DNA of 64,000 nucleotides from Microbacterium rhizosphaerae (GCF_034120055.1 NZ_CP139368.1:2046001-2110000); one strand, 5' to 3'. Shown: positions 33,759 to 45,978, numbered from the stretch's first letter. Translations and numbers: made by a program. The notes: generated from the sequence alone by a model not told the origin.

Positions 33759-35159
33759 CTCGAACGGGTGCGGGCGCTGGGCCATCGGCAGGATCTCGTT
33801 CTCGTACTTGTACGAGATCCAGGTCTCGATGAGCTCCTCGGTGAACACTCCGCCGGCGAGCAGGAACTCGTGGTCCTCACGCAGGGCGTCGAGCGAGTCG
33901 AGCAGCGAGTTCGGCACCTGCGGGATGTTGGCGGCCTCCTCCGGGGGCAGCTCGTACAGGTCCTTGTCGATCGGCTCGAGCGGCTCGATGCGGTTCTTGA
34001 TGCCGTCGAGGCCGGCCATCAGCTGCGCGGCGAAGGCGAGGTACGGGTTGCCCGAGGCATCCGGAACGCGGAACTCGATGCGCTTGGCCTTGGGGTTGGA
34101 GCCGGTCAGCGGGATGCGGACGGCCGCCGAGCGGTTGCCCGCGGAGTACGCGAGGTTGACCGGAGCCTCGAAGTGCTTCACCAGGCGGTGGTAGCTGTTC
34201 AGCGTGGGGTTCGTGAACGCGAGCACGGCGTGAGCGTGCTTGAGCAGGCCGCCGATGTACCAGCGCGCGATGTCCGACAGGCCGCCGTAGCCCTTCTCGT
34301 CGTAGAAGAGGGGCTTGCCCTCGCTCCACAGCGACTGGTGCGTGTGCATGCCCGAACCGTTGTCGCCGAACAGCGGCTTCGGCATGAAGGTGGCCGTGCG
34401 GCCCCACTGCTCGGCCGTGTTCTTGACGATGTACTTGAACTTCAGGATGTCGTCGGCGGCGCTGACCATCGTGTCGAACTTGTAGTTGATCTCGCCCTGA
34501 CCGGCGGTACCGACCTCGTGGTGAGACCGCTCGACCTCGAGGCCGGCGTCGATCAGCTTCAGCACGATGTCGTCGCGCATGTCGGCGTGCTTGTCGACCG
34601 GCGAGACGGGGAAGTAGCCGCCCTTGAACGGGGTCTTGTTGCCGAGGTTGCCGCCCTCTTCGGTGCGGCCCGAGTTCCAGGCGGCCTCGGACGAGTCGAC
34701 CTCGTAGAAGCTGCGGCCCTGACGCACCTCGTACCGCACGTCGTCGAAGACGTAGAACTCGGCCTCGGGCGCGAAGAACGCCGTGTCGGCGATGCCGGTG
34801 GATGCGAGGTACTTCTCCGCCTTCTTCGCGACCTGGCGCGGGTCCTTCGCGTAGATCTCACCCGTGCGCGGGTTGTAGATGTCGAAGACCATGATGAGCG
34901 TGGTCTCCTCGCGGAACGGGTCGACGTAGGCCGTCGTCACATCCGGGATGAGCTGCATGTCCGATTCGTGGATGCTGGCGAACCCGCGGATCGAGGAGCC
35001 GTCGAACAGCTGACCGACGGTGAAGAACTCCTCGTCGACAGTGGCCGCCGGGATGTTGAAGTGCTGCTGCACACCAGGGAGGTCGGTGAACCGGATGTCG
35101 AGGAACTTGACATCGTTATCCTTGATGAACTTCAGCACCTCGGATGAATCTTTGAACAT
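33735..35159 (-). CDS. glnA: glutamine synthetase type I (GlnA1)
   Basis: The main ammonium-assimilating glutamine synthetase, 474 residues, a dodecamer. Motifs are [54 protein letters not shown], and NRSAAVRIP. The adenylylation tyrosine is in [10 protein letters not shown], making it a target for GlnE. The last residues YELYYGV coincide with the integration site of the neighbouring element and are unchanged. A four-site GlnR operator lies upstream, so expression should respond to nitrogen supply. It is divergent from an RDD membrane protein gene. Confidence 0.98.
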   Translation of the reverse strand: MFKDSSEVLKFIKDNDVKFLDIRFTDLPGVQQHFNIPAATVDEEFFTVGQLFDGSSIRGFASIHESDMQLIPDVTTAYVDPFREETTLIMVFDIYNPRTGEIYAKDPRQVAKKAEKYLASTGIADTAFFAPEAEFYVFDDVRYEVRQGRSFYEVDSSEAAWNSGRTEEGGNLGNKTPFKGGYFPVSPVDKHADMRDDIVLKLIDAGLEVERSHHEVGTAGQGEINYKFDTMVSAADDILKFKYIVKNTAEQWGRTATFMPKPLFGDNGSGMHTHQSLWSEGKPLFYDEKGYGGLSDIARWYIGGLLKHAHAVLAFTNPTLNSYHRLVKHFEAPVNLAYSAGNRSAAVRIPLTGSNPKAKRIEFRVPDASGNPYLAFAAQLMAGLDGIKNRIEPLEPIDKDLYELPPEEAANIPQVPNSLLDSLDALREDHEFLLAGGVFTEELIETWISYKYENEILPMAQRPHPFEYELYYGV

Positions 35160-35229
35160 GGAGTCTCCAGGATCGGGGTGCGGAACTCGCCTGCGAGTGG
35201 CAGGCTCGCACTGAAACTAGCCGGGGGGC

Positions 35230-35267
35230 GTTGCTCGGTGGTATCGCCCATGTTTCCGGCATGTTAC
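35230..35267 (-). promoter_or_regulatory. GlnR operator, four sites at 11-bp spacing
   Basis: Read on the minus strand: GTAAC-N6-GAAAC-N6-GATAC-N6-GCAAC. The first two match the actinobacterial GlnR consensus GTnAC-N6-GaAAC exactly, the last two are weaker. A TAGTTT hexamer follows at 35219-35214, upstream of glnA. The operator could also affect the divergent RDD gene. Confidence 0.75.
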
Positions 35268-35277
35268 ACGGGCGCAT

Positions 35278-35283
35278 TAGGCT
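35278..35283 (+). promoter_or_regulatory. -10 hexamer of the RDD gene
   Basis: TAGGCT six bases before GTG at 35290, next to the GlnR operator. Confidence 0.5.
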
Positions 35284-35289
35284 CGAAGG

Positions 35290-35691
35290 GTGCCCGACTC
35301 CGACATCATGAGCTCGTACCCCGGCGAGCGGCTCGGTCTTCCCGAGTCCGGGCCGGGAAGCGTGGGGCGCCTCGGACGTCGTATCGCCGCGATCGCGATC
35401 GACTGGGCGTGCGCGATGGTCGTCTCGCTGGCGTTCTTCCACTACGACGGGTTCGCCACACTGACGATCTTCGCGATCGTCCAGATCGTCTTCATCCCGA
35501 CGATCGGCGGCAGCCCCGGTCACCGCATCATGCGGATGCGCGTGCAGCTGGCCCACGGGGGATGGGCGGGCCTCTGGCGCCCGATCGTGCGCACAGCCCT
35601 GCTGTGCATCGTCATTCCGGCGGTCATCTGGGATGCCGACCACCGCGGCCTGCACGACAAGATCGCCGGGACGGTGCTCGTCAGATCCTGA
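35290..35691 (+). CDS. RDD-family membrane protein
   Basis: A 133-residue membrane protein of the RDD family. The hallmark residues are in VGRLGRRIAAIAIDWACAMV, the middle segment PGHRIMRMRVQL, and DHRGLHDKIAGTVLV at the C-terminus. There are three hydrophobic segments. Function is not established; some RDD proteins are transport-related. The start is GTG at 35290 with the adjacent hexamer; ATG at 35305 is an alternative. The gene is convergent with the DUF4191 gene. Confidence 0.87.
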   Translation: MPDSDIMSSYPGERLGLPESGPGSVGRLGRRIAAIAIDWACAMVVSLAFFHYDGFATLTIFAIVQIVFIPTIGGSPGHRIMRMRVQLAHGGWAGLWRPIVRTALLCIVIPAVIWDADHRGLHDKIAGTVLVRS

Positions 35692-35712
35692 CCGATCGTT
35701 CGGCACCGCGGC

Positions 35713-36423
35713 TCAGCGCGGGCGCGGGGCGCGCGCCTTCGTCGGATCGATGCCCTTGGGAATGGGCAGCGAGGCCAGCGACTGCGAGACGGAGTCGAGG
35801 CGCTTGATCACGGCGGCCTCGGTGCCGCGGTCGACCTTCTTCGGGAGCTTCTTGATCGCCTTGGCGAGCTGGTCGATCGGCACCTCGCCCTCACCGTGCC
35901 CGACGTAGAAGACCGTCACGGGGACGCCGGACGCGACGCGCTGCACCTTCGAGCGCTCGTCGTTGATCAGCCGGGTCAGGCGGCTGCGCGCACCCTCGCC
36001 GACGATCGCCACACCGCCCCGGCCGACAGCTCGGTAGACGGCCTCCTGGGTCTTCGGGTTGACGCCGACGGGCATCTCGCTGGCCCGCCAGTTGCGGCCG
36101 AGCGAGGTCGACAGGACCTGGCCGGCGGCACCCGGCATCCCGTCGATCTTGATGTACATCGCCTTCGTCGACAGCCGCGTGAGCGTCATCATCGCGCCGA
36201 GGACGCCGAGGAGCAGACCCGTGATCGCCCACAGGATGACGCTCCAGACGGCGACCGGCGGGATCAGGAATCCGACTAGCACGCCGGCCCAGACTCCCAC
36301 CACGAGGATGCCGGCGAGCAGCCACGGCAGCCACCGGAACTCCTTCTGCGTGAAGGTGTACAGGGAGCGGATCTGCGAGAAGAATCCGGGACGCTTCTCG
36401 GGCGTGGACGTGCGCGATGCCAT
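35713..36423 (-). CDS. DUF4191 membrane protein
   Basis: A 236-residue actinobacterial DUF4191 protein. Residues about 30-80 hold two transmembrane helices (WLPWLLAGILVVGVWAGVLV and SVILWAITGLLLGVLGAMM). The cytosolic C-terminal part contains GVAIVGEGARSRLTRLINDE and the PKKVDRGTEAAVIKRLDSVS region. Role unknown. TAGGCT lies seven bases before the ATG at 36423. In many actinobacteria it neighbours glnA or lipA/lipB, consistent with this place. Confidence 0.87.
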   Translation of the reverse strand: MASRTSTPEKRPGFFSQIRSLYTFTQKEFRWLPWLLAGILVVGVWAGVLVGFLIPPVAVWSVILWAITGLLLGVLGAMMTLTRLSTKAMYIKIDGMPGAAGQVLSTSLGRNWRASEMPVGVNPKTQEAVYRAVGRGGVAIVGEGARSRLTRLINDERSKVQRVASGVPVTVFYVGHGEGEVPIDQLAKAIKKLPKKVDRGTEAAVIKRLDSVSQSLASLPIPKGIDPTKARAPRPR

Positions 36424-36544
36424 AGGTTCCAGCCTACCTTTCCGGGACCGTCGGCGTTTCCTGCACAACGTCGGCTGCGGCTGCGCATTCCTCCGGCCGC
36501 CCGGCGCTCCGGAACGTTCGCAACACCGCGCCGAGACTGGCGGG

Positions 36545-37936
36545 GTGAGCGAGGAAGCGAAGGCGATGGATGCGGGCTACCACCCGATGCGGCACGTGAC
36601 CGCGGGGGAGTCGCCGTGGCCGGGGATGCTCGTTCGGGACGCCGGCGGTGACAGCCGGCTCCTCGTGGATGCCGCCGCTGTGGACGGCTTCGCGGGCTGG
36701 GATGCCGACCCCGCCGGTCACGTCCTCGCTCCGCTCGACGTCGTGCGGCGCAGGGACGGCCACGACCTCTTGCTCCCCGCCTGCTCCGAGCGCCTGGATG
36801 CGTTCCTGGCGAGGCGCCGCGATCGTCGTGTGCCGCCGACGTCGGGGGAGCGCGTGACGATCGCGATCAGCCTGCTGCGCGGTCTGCACGAGGCGCACGA
36901 GCGGACGGCCGAACCCTGCGGAACCTGGTGGCTGACGACCGATGGCCGGCCCGTGATCGCCCTCGCGACGACGGAAACGCAGGCGGCCGACAGCGCATCC
37001 GCGTGCACGGCGCGTCTGCTGAGCGGGCTGAGCGTCGGCGCCGAGGATCGCCTCGGTCGGGTCCTCGCACGCGCGGCGGCGCGCTCGGAGCACCCGCGAG
37101 CGTTGGCACGCGAGGCTGACGAGCTCGAGGCCGACCTCTTCGCCTGTGCGGCGCCCGAGCCGCTGGCGACCGCCGGCGTCGTGCCGGCCGGGGAGCGGCC
37201 AAGCCTGCGTGTCGCCGACGAACTCGAGGTCGAGGAGTCGCCGACCGAGGACGCGGGCCTGTGGGCGCGCATCACTCCGTTGGTGGATGCGGGGCTGGCG
37301 GATGCGGCATCACAGGTGCTGAGCTCGCTCTGGCGGCGGTTCCGCCGTGCAGGCGAAGCTCCACCCCGTGGGCGAGCCGGCCGGAAGAAGCGCGGTCCGG
37401 TCCTGCTGGCCGGTGCGACGGTGGCCGTCGTCGTCGGCATCGGGATGGTGTGGCCAGGCGGTCCGGCCAGTCCGGCGCAGGCCGGCGCCGACCGACCCGC
37501 GGCATCCGTTCGGGCCATCGAGCATCCGGGGACCGAGCCCATGTCCGGCCCTGCACCGTCGCCGAGCACGTTGGCGGAGGAGCCGGCCGACATCGCGCGC
37601 GTGGTGGACGCGCTGCTCACGAAGCGCTCGACGTGCGGAGCAGACGAGACGTGCCTTTCCGCCGTGCAGGAGGACCCGCGCCGCAGGTTCGCGCGTGGCG
37701 CTGCCGATCTGGAAACCGGCCAGCGCCGCATCACGCTCCTGGATTCCTTCGGCGGAGCCGCCGTGGCCAAGGTCGAGGCAGCCGGGAGCGATCAGAACGC
37801 GGGAGAGCCGGTCTTGTCTACGGACGCAGGCGCGCCCGCTGCCGAGGCAGCGGGCGCGCAGCTGGTCGTCGTCGTGCGGGACGGCGACCGGTGGCTGCTT
37901 CGCGATGTCTATGGCGCGCAGCAGCAGCAGCCGTGA
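36545..37936 (+). CDS. single-pass membrane protein with pseudokinase-like cytosolic part
   Basis: 463 residues. Residues about 1-260 are cytosolic, followed by a basic RAGRKKRGP stretch, one transmembrane helix (VLLAGATVAVVVGIGMVWP) and a secreted Ala/Pro-rich domain with one Cys pair (STCGADETCLS). The cytosolic part has VTIAISLLRGLHEAHE ... GTWWLTTDGRPVIALA, which resembles the kinase stretch around the catalytic loop (LHxxGxxHGxLxxxNVLLxxDGRPVL) but without HRD and DFG. A degenerate kinase is therefore inferred, not shown. GTG at 36545 has GAGACT six bases upstream. Confidence 0.62.
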   Translation: MSEEAKAMDAGYHPMRHVTAGESPWPGMLVRDAGGDSRLLVDAAAVDGFAGWDADPAGHVLAPLDVVRRRDGHDLLLPACSERLDAFLARRRDRRVPPTSGERVTIAISLLRGLHEAHERTAEPCGTWWLTTDGRPVIALATTETQAADSASACTARLLSGLSVGAEDRLGRVLARAAARSEHPRALAREADELEADLFACAAPEPLATAGVVPAGERPSLRVADELEVEESPTEDAGLWARITPLVDAGLADAASQVLSSLWRRFRRAGEAPPRGRAGRKKRGPVLLAGATVAVVVGIGMVWPGGPASPAQAGADRPAASVRAIEHPGTEPMSGPAPSPSTLAEEPADIARVVDALLTKRSTCGADETCLSAVQEDPRRRFARGAADLETGQRRITLLDSFGGAAVAKVEAAGSDQNAGEPVLSTDAGAPAAEAAGAQLVVVVRDGDRWLLRDVYGAQQQQP

Positions 37937-37946
37937 GGTGTCTCGC

Positions 37947-39758
<1,812 letters not shown>

Positions 39759-39823
39759 GGACAAATCTCCTTCGGAATTCCGATGTCGTTCTAGCTTACT
39801 GATACCGGCCTGACGGCCGGGCG

Positions 39824-41197
39824 TCACAGAGCGTGGAGGGGTTTGCCTGCGAGCGCGAGGAACGCCTCTCCCAGAGCCTCGCTCTGAGTCGGGTGCGCGT
39901 GGATGAACGGCGCGATGTCCTCTGGATGCGCCTCCCAGCCTACGGCGAGCTGGCCCTCGGTGAGGAGTTCGCCGACACGATCGCCGAGAAGGTGCACGCC
40001 GATGATCGGCCCATCCTTCAGGCGGACGACCTTCACGAGACCGGCGGTGCCGATGATCTCGCTCTTCCCGTTTCCCGCGAGGTTGTACTCGTACGCGACG
40101 ATGCGATCCGCGCCGTGCTCGTCGGCGGCCTTCGCCTCGGTGAGCCCGACGGACGCGACCTCCGGGCTCGAGTAGGTGATCTTCGGGATGAGCGTCTCGG
40201 GCACCACGATGGGACGCAGGCCCGCGATCTCCTCGGCGACGAAGATCCCCTGCTGGAAGCCGCGGTGCGCCAGCTGCAGACCCGGGACGATGTCGCCCAC
40301 CGCCCACACACCCGGGAGGTTCGTCCTCAGAAGTTCGTCGGTGATGACGAAGCCGCGCTCCATCGCCACGCCCGACTCGGCGAAGCCCGTGCCATCGGTC
40401 GCCGGTCCGCGGCCGACGGCGACCAGCAGATAGTCGGCCTCGAACGTCTTGCCGTCCTCGAGCGTCACGGTGACGGCATCCTGCGTCTGCGTCGCCGATG
40501 CGAACCGCACGCCGAGCGAGTACGCGATGCCGCGCTTGCGGAAGGCACGCTCGAGTCCTTTGCTGAGCGCGATGTCCTCGTTGGGCACCAGGTGGTCGAG
40601 TGCCTCGACGATCGTGACCTCGACGCCGAACGAGCGCCACACGCTCGCGAACTCGACGCCGATCACGCCGCCGCCGAGGATGACGACGCGCGCCGGAATC
40701 TCGGCGAGATCGAGCGCCTGCTCGCTCGTGAGGATGCGGCCGCCGATCTCCAGGCCGGGCAGGCTGCGGCTGAACGATCCGGTCGCCAGGATCACATCCG
40801 CTCCCCGGTACACATCGTCGCCGACCAGGACGGAGCGGTCGGGCTGCAGGACGCCCGTGCCCGGCACCGTCGTGATGCCGCGGGTCTTGATGAGGCCTTC
40901 CAGCCCCTTGAACTTCTTGGCGACGATGCCTTCGCGGTAGGCGCGCAGCCCCTCAGGATCCACGCCGTCGAAGCTCGCGCGGACGCCGACGTGCGACGCA
41001 TCCCTCGTGTGATCGGCCACCTCCGCGGCGTGCAGCAGCGCCTTGGTCGGGATGCAGCCGCGGTGCAGGCACGTGCCGCCCACCTTGTCCTTCTCGATGA
41101 GTGCGACCGACTTGCCCAGCTCGGCGGCCCGCAGCGCGGCGGCGTAGCCGCCGCTCCCGCCGCCCAGGATGACGATGTCGAAGGTCTGCTCGGTCAT
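39824..41197 (-). CDS. lpdA: dihydrolipoyl dehydrogenase (E3)
   Basis: The FAD-dependent E3 that reoxidises lipoyl groups with NAD; 457 residues. It has the FAD motif [20 protein letters not shown], the redox disulfide [13 protein letters not shown], the NAD motif [15 protein letters not shown], the second FAD segment GVWAVGDIV, and the catalytic His-Glu pair in [16 protein letters not shown]. Its ATG overlaps the pepA stop by 4 bp. Together with sucB it forms a pepA-lpdA-sucB transcription run. Confidence 0.97.
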   Translation of the reverse strand: MTEQTFDIVILGGGSGGYAAALRAAELGKSVALIEKDKVGGTCLHRGCIPTKALLHAAEVADHTRDASHVGVRASFDGVDPEGLRAYREGIVAKKFKGLEGLIKTRGITTVPGTGVLQPDRSVLVGDDVYRGADVILATGSFSRSLPGLEIGGRILTSEQALDLAEIPARVVILGGGVIGVEFASVWRSFGVEVTIVEALDHLVPNEDIALSKGLERAFRKRGIAYSLGVRFASATQTQDAVTVTLEDGKTFEADYLLVAVGRGPATDGTGFAESGVAMERGFVITDELLRTNLPGVWAVGDIVPGLQLAHRGFQQGIFVAEEIAGLRPIVVPETLIPKITYSSPEVASVGLTEAKAADEHGADRIVAYEYNLAGNGKSEIIGTAGLVKVVRLKDGPIIGVHLLGDRVGELLTEGQLAVGWEAHPEDIAPFIHAHPTQSEALGEAFLALAGKPLHAL

Positions 41198-42687
41198 GCC
41201 GCGTCCTCTCCCTTGAGGAGGGCGATGAGCGATCGCACGCTCGCCCCCGTGGGTCCCTTGCCCGTGAACCCGTATGCCGAGCCCTTGTCGTTGTCGCCGC
41301 TGCCGGCGATGTCCAGGTGCACCCATGGGATGCGGGGAGCATCCTCGGCGTCCGAGGTGCGTCCGACGAAGCGGCGCAGGAACAGGCCTGCGAAGAGCGA
41401 CCCGCCCGCCGGCTCGCCGATCTTCGCGTTGCGCAGGTCCGCGATCTGGGAGTCCAGCTCGTCCTCCATGTGCGCAGGCAACGGCAGCGGCCACGCGAGC
41501 TCGCCGGCGCTGCGCGCTGCGGCGAGGTACTCCGCGACGGCATCCTCCTCGCCCATGACGCCCGTGTGGCGTGTTCCGAGTGCGACCAGGATCGCGCCGG
41601 TGAGCGTCGCGACGTCGACGATCAGGTCGGGGTTCTCCCGGCTCGCCGCGACGAGTCCGTCGGCGAGGACGAGCCGGCCTTCCGCATCCGTGTTGAGCAC
41701 CTCGATGCTCGTTCCATCGAGTGCGCGCAGCACGTCACCGGGGCGGATGGCGCGCCCCGACGGCATGTTGTCGGCGACGCACATCCATCCGGTCACGTGC
41801 ACGGGCAGCTTCAGCTCGGCGGCCGCTCGAACGACGGCCAGCACCGTCGCGGCGCCGCACATGTCGTACTTCATGCCGACCATGGATGCCGGCTGCTTCA
41901 GCGACAGGCCGCCGGTGTCGAACGTGATGCCCTTGCCGACGATCGCGACGTGACGCCGGGCGTCTGCGGGCGCGTAGTCGAGGCGCACGAGGCGCGGGGG
42001 CCGGTCCGACCCCTGCCCGACGCCGAGGATCGCGCCGTAACCCTGCTCCGCCAAGGCGGTCTCATCGAGCACCGTGACCTCGACGGGCAGATCTGCGACC
42101 TCGGCGACGGCGCGGTCGGCGAGCTGCGCGGGTGAGAGCCACTCGGCGGGCGTGCTGCCGAGGTCCTTGACGAGGGCCACCGCTGATGCGGCCGCGGTGG
42201 CCGCCGCGAGCACGTCGTCCTCGACATCGATGCCATGGAGCACGACCCGCGATGCACGACGAGAGGGCTCGGACGTCTTGTAGTCGGCGAACGCGTAGCC
42301 GCCGAGCGCGGCGCCCTCCGCAGCGGCGGCGCTGTGCTGGCCGTCCGCGAGGGGCAGAACGAGGGCGACGGTCTCGAAACCGGTGAGCTGACGGATGCCG
42401 GCGCCCACCGCATCCCGGATCGCATCCCGGTCGGGGGAGGCGCCGGTGCCGACCACTGCGAGCGGCGTGGTCGTGACATCGGGAAGCGGGACGCGCACGA
42501 GCACGCCGTTCGCGCCGGTGAACCCGACGGCGCGCAGCGCGCCCGCGAGGCCGGGCCAGTCGGGAACCTCGACGGGGTCCGCGTCGTCGCGGTCCGGTGG
42601 GGTCAGCGGGGGGAGGGCGATCAGTATCGCGTCGACTTCGGATTCACGGATCGGCGCGCTCGAGCGCGCGAGCTCGGGAAACGGCAT
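41194..42687 (-). CDS. pepA: leucyl aminopeptidase (M17)
   Basis: An M17 cytosolic aminopeptidase of 497 residues that removes N-terminal residues using two metal ions. The metal site and signature NTDAEGRLVLADGL are intact; also seen are GKGITFDTGGLSLKQ with the catalytic Lys and KYDMCGAATVLAVV. ATG at 42687 is chosen because TAGGAT lies seven bases upstream; an ATG at 42696 would lie inside that promoter. It is divergent from the PAC2 gene. Confidence 0.95.
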   Translation of the reverse strand: MPFPELARSSAPIRESEVDAILIALPPLTPPDRDDADPVEVPDWPGLAGALRAVGFTGANGVLVRVPLPDVTTTPLAVVGTGASPDRDAIRDAVGAGIRQLTGFETVALVLPLADGQHSAAAAEGAALGGYAFADYKTSEPSRRASRVVLHGIDVEDDVLAAATAAASAVALVKDLGSTPAEWLSPAQLADRAVAEVADLPVEVTVLDETALAEQGYGAILGVGQGSDRPPRLVRLDYAPADARRHVAIVGKGITFDTGGLSLKQPASMVGMKYDMCGAATVLAVVRAAAELKLPVHVTGWMCVADNMPSGRAIRPGDVLRALDGTSIEVLNTDAEGRLVLADGLVAASRENPDLIVDVATLTGAILVALGTRHTGVMGEEDAVAEYLAAARSAGELAWPLPLPAHMEDELDSQIADLRNAKIGEPAGGSLFAGLFLRRFVGRTSDAEDAPRIPWVHLDIAGSGDNDKGSAYGFTGKGPTGASVRSLIALLKGEDAA

Positions 42688-42774
42688 GGCCTCCATCCTA
42701 GGGACGTGGCCGACGTCTGTTCGCTGTCAGCGGCAAGGGGCGCCCGCGGTGCGGGCGGCTCGTAGAGTGGACGC

Positions 42775-43692
42775 ATGCCGTTCTCCCTGCCGCTCTACGA
42801 GTGGTCGACGTCTGCGCCGCCGGTGGCCTCCGGGCTGCCGCTCGTGATCGCGCTGACGGGGTTCACGGATGCGGGCGGTGCCGTCTCCGGCCTCATCGAC
42901 TACCTGCGGGACGAGCTCACGTCGCGCGAGCTCGCGACCTTCGAGAACGACATCCTCCTGGACTACCGGGCGCGCCGGCCGCTCGTCACATTCGACGAGG
43001 ACCACCTGACGGACTGGACGCCGCAGCGGCTCGAGCTGACACTCACGTCCGACACGCTCGGGCAGCCGTTCCTCCTGCTCGCCGGCTACGAGCCGGACTT
43101 CGCGTGGAACGCGTTCGCCGACGCGGTCGTGTCGCTCGCCGCCAACCTCGCGGTGTCGTCGGTGACCTGGGTGCACGCCATCCCGATGCCCGTACCCCAC
43201 ACTCGACCCGTGCCGACCACGGTCAGCGGCACGCGCGACGAACTCACGGCGGCGCACTCCGTGTGGCGGCCCCGTACGCAGGTGCCGGGAACCGTCGCGC
43301 ATCTGCTCGAACTGCGGATGGCGGATGCGGGTCTGCCCGTCGCAGGGTTCGCCCTCCTGGTGCCGCACTACCTGGCCGACTCCGAGTACCCGGCGGCGAT
43401 CCTGGCGGCGCTGGACAGCATCGCCGTCGCGACCGGACGGGTGTTCGCCGGCGACGACCTGCGCGAGCAGAACCGCGAATACCTCGACAAGGTCACCGAG
43501 CAGGTGTCCGGCAACGACGAGCTGATGGGCATGCTCCATGGCCTCGAGGAGCGATACGACTCCTATATGGCGGGATCCACCCAGGCCACGCCCATCATCC
43601 ACACCGGCGACCTGCCGAGCGCCGACGAACTGGCCGCCGAATTGGAGCGCTTCCTGGCGAATCGGCCGAGCGACGACGACAAGCGCGGCTGA
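42775..43692 (+). CDS. PAC2-family protein
   Basis: A 305-residue protein of the PAC2 (proteasome-assembly-chaperone-like) superfamily, common in actinobacteria. Conserved parts are LVIALTGFTDAGGAVSGLIDYL, LLAGYEPDFAWNAFADAVV, HTRPVPTTVSG and GFALLVPHYLADSEYPAA. The biochemical role in bacteria is unknown. The C-terminus is charged and helical. TAGAGT lies six bases before the ATG. Confidence 0.9.
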   Translation: MPFSLPLYEWSTSAPPVASGLPLVIALTGFTDAGGAVSGLIDYLRDELTSRELATFENDILLDYRARRPLVTFDEDHLTDWTPQRLELTLTSDTLGQPFLLLAGYEPDFAWNAFADAVVSLAANLAVSSVTWVHAIPMPVPHTRPVPTTVSGTRDELTAAHSVWRPRTQVPGTVAHLLELRMADAGLPVAGFALLVPHYLADSEYPAAILAALDSIAVATGRVFAGDDLREQNREYLDKVTEQVSGNDELMGMLHGLEERYDSYMAGSTQATPIIHTGDLPSADELAAELERFLANRPSDDDKRG

Positions 43693-43921
43693 GGCATCCG
43701 TCCGCTCGGCGGAATACCCGCCGGCGTGAACCCGTTGTACCGAGGGCGAGACGTCGCGCCTCCGTGCGGTCACACCGGCGGGGTATGCGACAATAGAGCA
43801 CCTGACCCGTTGTCTGCGGGCGTTCGAGGCATTCTCGGCCGCTCCGACTTGACAAGGGTCTTACTAGTGTCCGAAACGAAACGGCGCCGCGAGGCCCGCT
43901 CGTACCGGTGAAAGGCGAGAC

Positions 43922-45271
43922 GTGACCGCAGCGAAGACGAAGACCCGCGCGCAGGACGCCGAGACCGAGGAGACCCCCGAGACAGAGGCGAAGGCCCCGG
44001 CCAAGCGCACCGCGACCCGCAAGCCGGCCGCCAAGAGCGCGGCGAAGCCCGCAGCGAAGGCTCCGGCCAAGGCCGCATCGAAGAGCAAGGCGAAGTCCGA
44101 GGACGACGACGATGAAGAGCTCGACGTCGATGCCGTCGCGGAGGAGCTCGAGGTCGAGGTCGACACCGACGACGTCGAACACGAGGGCGAGGTCGAGGAG
44201 GCGCCGGCGGCCGCCAAGGAGGAGCCCGAGGACGACGACGAGGACGAGGAGGGCGCGGCGAAGCCTGTCTTCTCCGAGCCGCTGCCGACGGGCGCCATCG
44301 TCATCTCCTCGAGCGACGACGAGGACGTCCCCGTCTATTCCGCGCAGATCACCGGCGCAACCGCGGACCCGGTCAAGGACTACCTGAAGCAGATCGGAAA
44401 GGTCGCGCTGCTGAACGCGGCCGAAGAGGTCGAGCTCGCGATGCGCATCGAGGCGGGCCTGTTCGCCGAGGAGAAGCTGTCGCACATGTCGGCGGCCGAG
44501 AAGTCGTCTCAGTTGGGGCTGGATCTGCAGTGGGTGGCCCGCGACGGCCAGCGTGCGAAGAGCCACCTGCTGGGTGCCAACCTGCGCCTCGTGGTGTCGC
44601 TGGCAAAGCGCTACACCGGTCGCGGCATGCAGTTCCTGGACCTCATCCAGGAGGGCAACCTCGGCCTCATCCGTGCCGTCGAGAAGTTCGACTACACCAA
44701 GGGCTTCAAGTTCTCGACCTACGCGACGTGGTGGATCCGCCAGGCGATCACCCGCGCGATGGCCGACCAGGCTCGCACCATCCGCATCCCGGTGCACATG
44801 GTCGAGGTCATCAACAAGCTCGCGCGCGTGCAGCGCCAGATGCTGCAGGACCTGGGCCGAGAGCCCACGCCCGAGGAGCTCAGCCGTGAGCTCGACATGA
44901 CCCCCGAGAAGGTCATCGAGGTGCAGAAGTACGGCCGTGAGCCGATCTCGCTGCACACCCCGCTAGGCGAGGACGGCGACAGCGAGTTCGGCGACCTGAT
45001 CGAGGACACCGAGGCCGTCGTTCCGGCGGACGCGGTGGGCTTCACGATGCTGCAGCGCCAGCTCGAGTCGCTGCTGGACTCCCTGAGCGAGCGCGAGGCC
45101 GGCGTGATCCGCATGCGGTTCGGTCTGGGCGACGGTCAGCCCAAGACGCTCGACCAGATCGGCGACACCTTCGGCGTCACGCGCGAGCGGATCCGCCAGA
45201 TCGAGTCGAAGACGATGGCGAAGCTGCGCCATCCGTCACGTTCGCAGTCGCTGCGGGATTACCTCGAGTGA
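43922..45271 (+). CDS. rpoD: principal RNA polymerase sigma factor
   Basis: The primary sigma factor (SigA/HrdB type), 449 residues. The first 110 residues are low complexity: Lys/Ala-rich, then a strongly acidic run ([14 protein letters not shown]), as expected for region 1.1 of actinobacteria. Region 2 has [20 protein letters not shown] and [20 protein letters not shown]; region 4.2 has [20 protein letters not shown] at 43922 follows GAAAGGCGAGAC. The next gene overlaps by 4 bp. TTGACA at 43849 is a possible -35, but I see no well-placed -10. Confidence 0.97.
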   Translation: MTAAKTKTRAQDAETEETPETEAKAPAKRTATRKPAAKSAAKPAAKAPAKAASKSKAKSEDDDDEELDVDAVAEELEVEVDTDDVEHEGEVEEAPAAAKEEPEDDDEDEEGAAKPVFSEPLPTGAIVISSSDDEDVPVYSAQITGATADPVKDYLKQIGKVALLNAAEEVELAMRIEAGLFAEEKLSHMSAAEKSSQLGLDLQWVARDGQRAKSHLLGANLRLVVSLAKRYTGRGMQFLDLIQEGNLGLIRAVEKFDYTKGFKFSTYATWWIRQAITRAMADQARTIRIPVHMVEVINKLARVQRQMLQDLGREPTPEELSRELDMTPEKVIEVQKYGREPISLHTPLGEDGDSEFGDLIEDTEAVVPADAVGFTMLQRQLESLLDSLSEREAGVIRMRFGLGDGQPKTLDQIGDTFGVTRERIRQIESKTMAKLRHPSRSQSLRDYLE

Positions 45272-45966
45272 GCGGCGAGGCGAACGAGGGCAAGGCGCTC
45301 ACCGCGACACTGGACGGGACCCGATACGCGCGGATCCCGATCCGGACGCGGGTCGTCATGCCCGGTGACGACCTCGATGCATTCGTGCGCGAGTACGCCG
45401 ACGGCAAGCTGCAGGGCGGCGACATCCTCTTCGTCACGGAGAAGATCGTCGCCATCACGCAGGGCAGGTCGTACCTCGTCGAGGAGATCACGCCGCGCAA
45501 GCTCGCCTACTTCCTCTCGAAGTACGTGACGCGCACGCCCCACGGGATCGGCCTCGGCATGCCCGAGACCATGGAGATGGCATTGCGCGAGTGCGGGCCG
45601 ATCCGCATCCTGTTCGCGGCCGCCGTGGCGGCCGTGACCAAGGCGTTCGGCCGCAAGGGCGACTTCTATCGCATCGCCGGTGACAAGGCTCGCGCGATCG
45701 ATGGTCCGACGAGCGGCACGATCCCGCCGTACAACAAGGCCGTCGTGCTCGGACCGGAGCGTCCCCGCGAGGTCGCGCAGCGCCTGCAGGCGCTGCTCGG
45801 CGGCGTCGCGGACGTCGCGGTCGTCGACATCAACGACCTCGGCGGCAACATCCTCGGGTCGACGCTCGACAAGTCGGGCGAGAAGCGCCTCGTCGCCATC
45901 CTGAAGGACAACCCTCTCGGCCAGGGCCACCAGTCGACTCCTCTGGGGATCGTCCGGCCCTCCTGA
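45268..45966 (+). CDS. CofE-like F420-0:glutamate ligase-family protein
   Basis: A 232-residue protein related to the ligase that adds glutamate to coenzyme F420 (CofE/FbiB). Seen are [34 protein letters not shown] and [17 protein letters not shown]. No F420 biosynthesis gene (CofC, CofD, FbiC types) is in the window, so the substrate may be another glutamyl acceptor. It starts with GTGA overlapping the rpoD stop, implying coupling to sigma factor synthesis. A terminator follows. Confidence 0.8.
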   Translation: MSGEANEGKALTATLDGTRYARIPIRTRVVMPGDDLDAFVREYADGKLQGGDILFVTEKIVAITQGRSYLVEEITPRKLAYFLSKYVTRTPHGIGLGMPETMEMALRECGPIRILFAAAVAAVTKAFGRKGDFYRIAGDKARAIDGPTSGTIPPYNKAVVLGPERPREVAQRLQALLGGVADVAVVDINDLGGNILGSTLDKSGEKRLVAILKDNPLGQGHQSTPLGIVRPS

Positions 45967-45978
45967 CGGCGAACGAGT

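Noticed and set aside
43849..43854. TTGACA as the rpoD promoter -35
   Set aside because: No acceptable -10 at 16-18 bp; TAGTGT at 43865 is too close. Left as a remark only.
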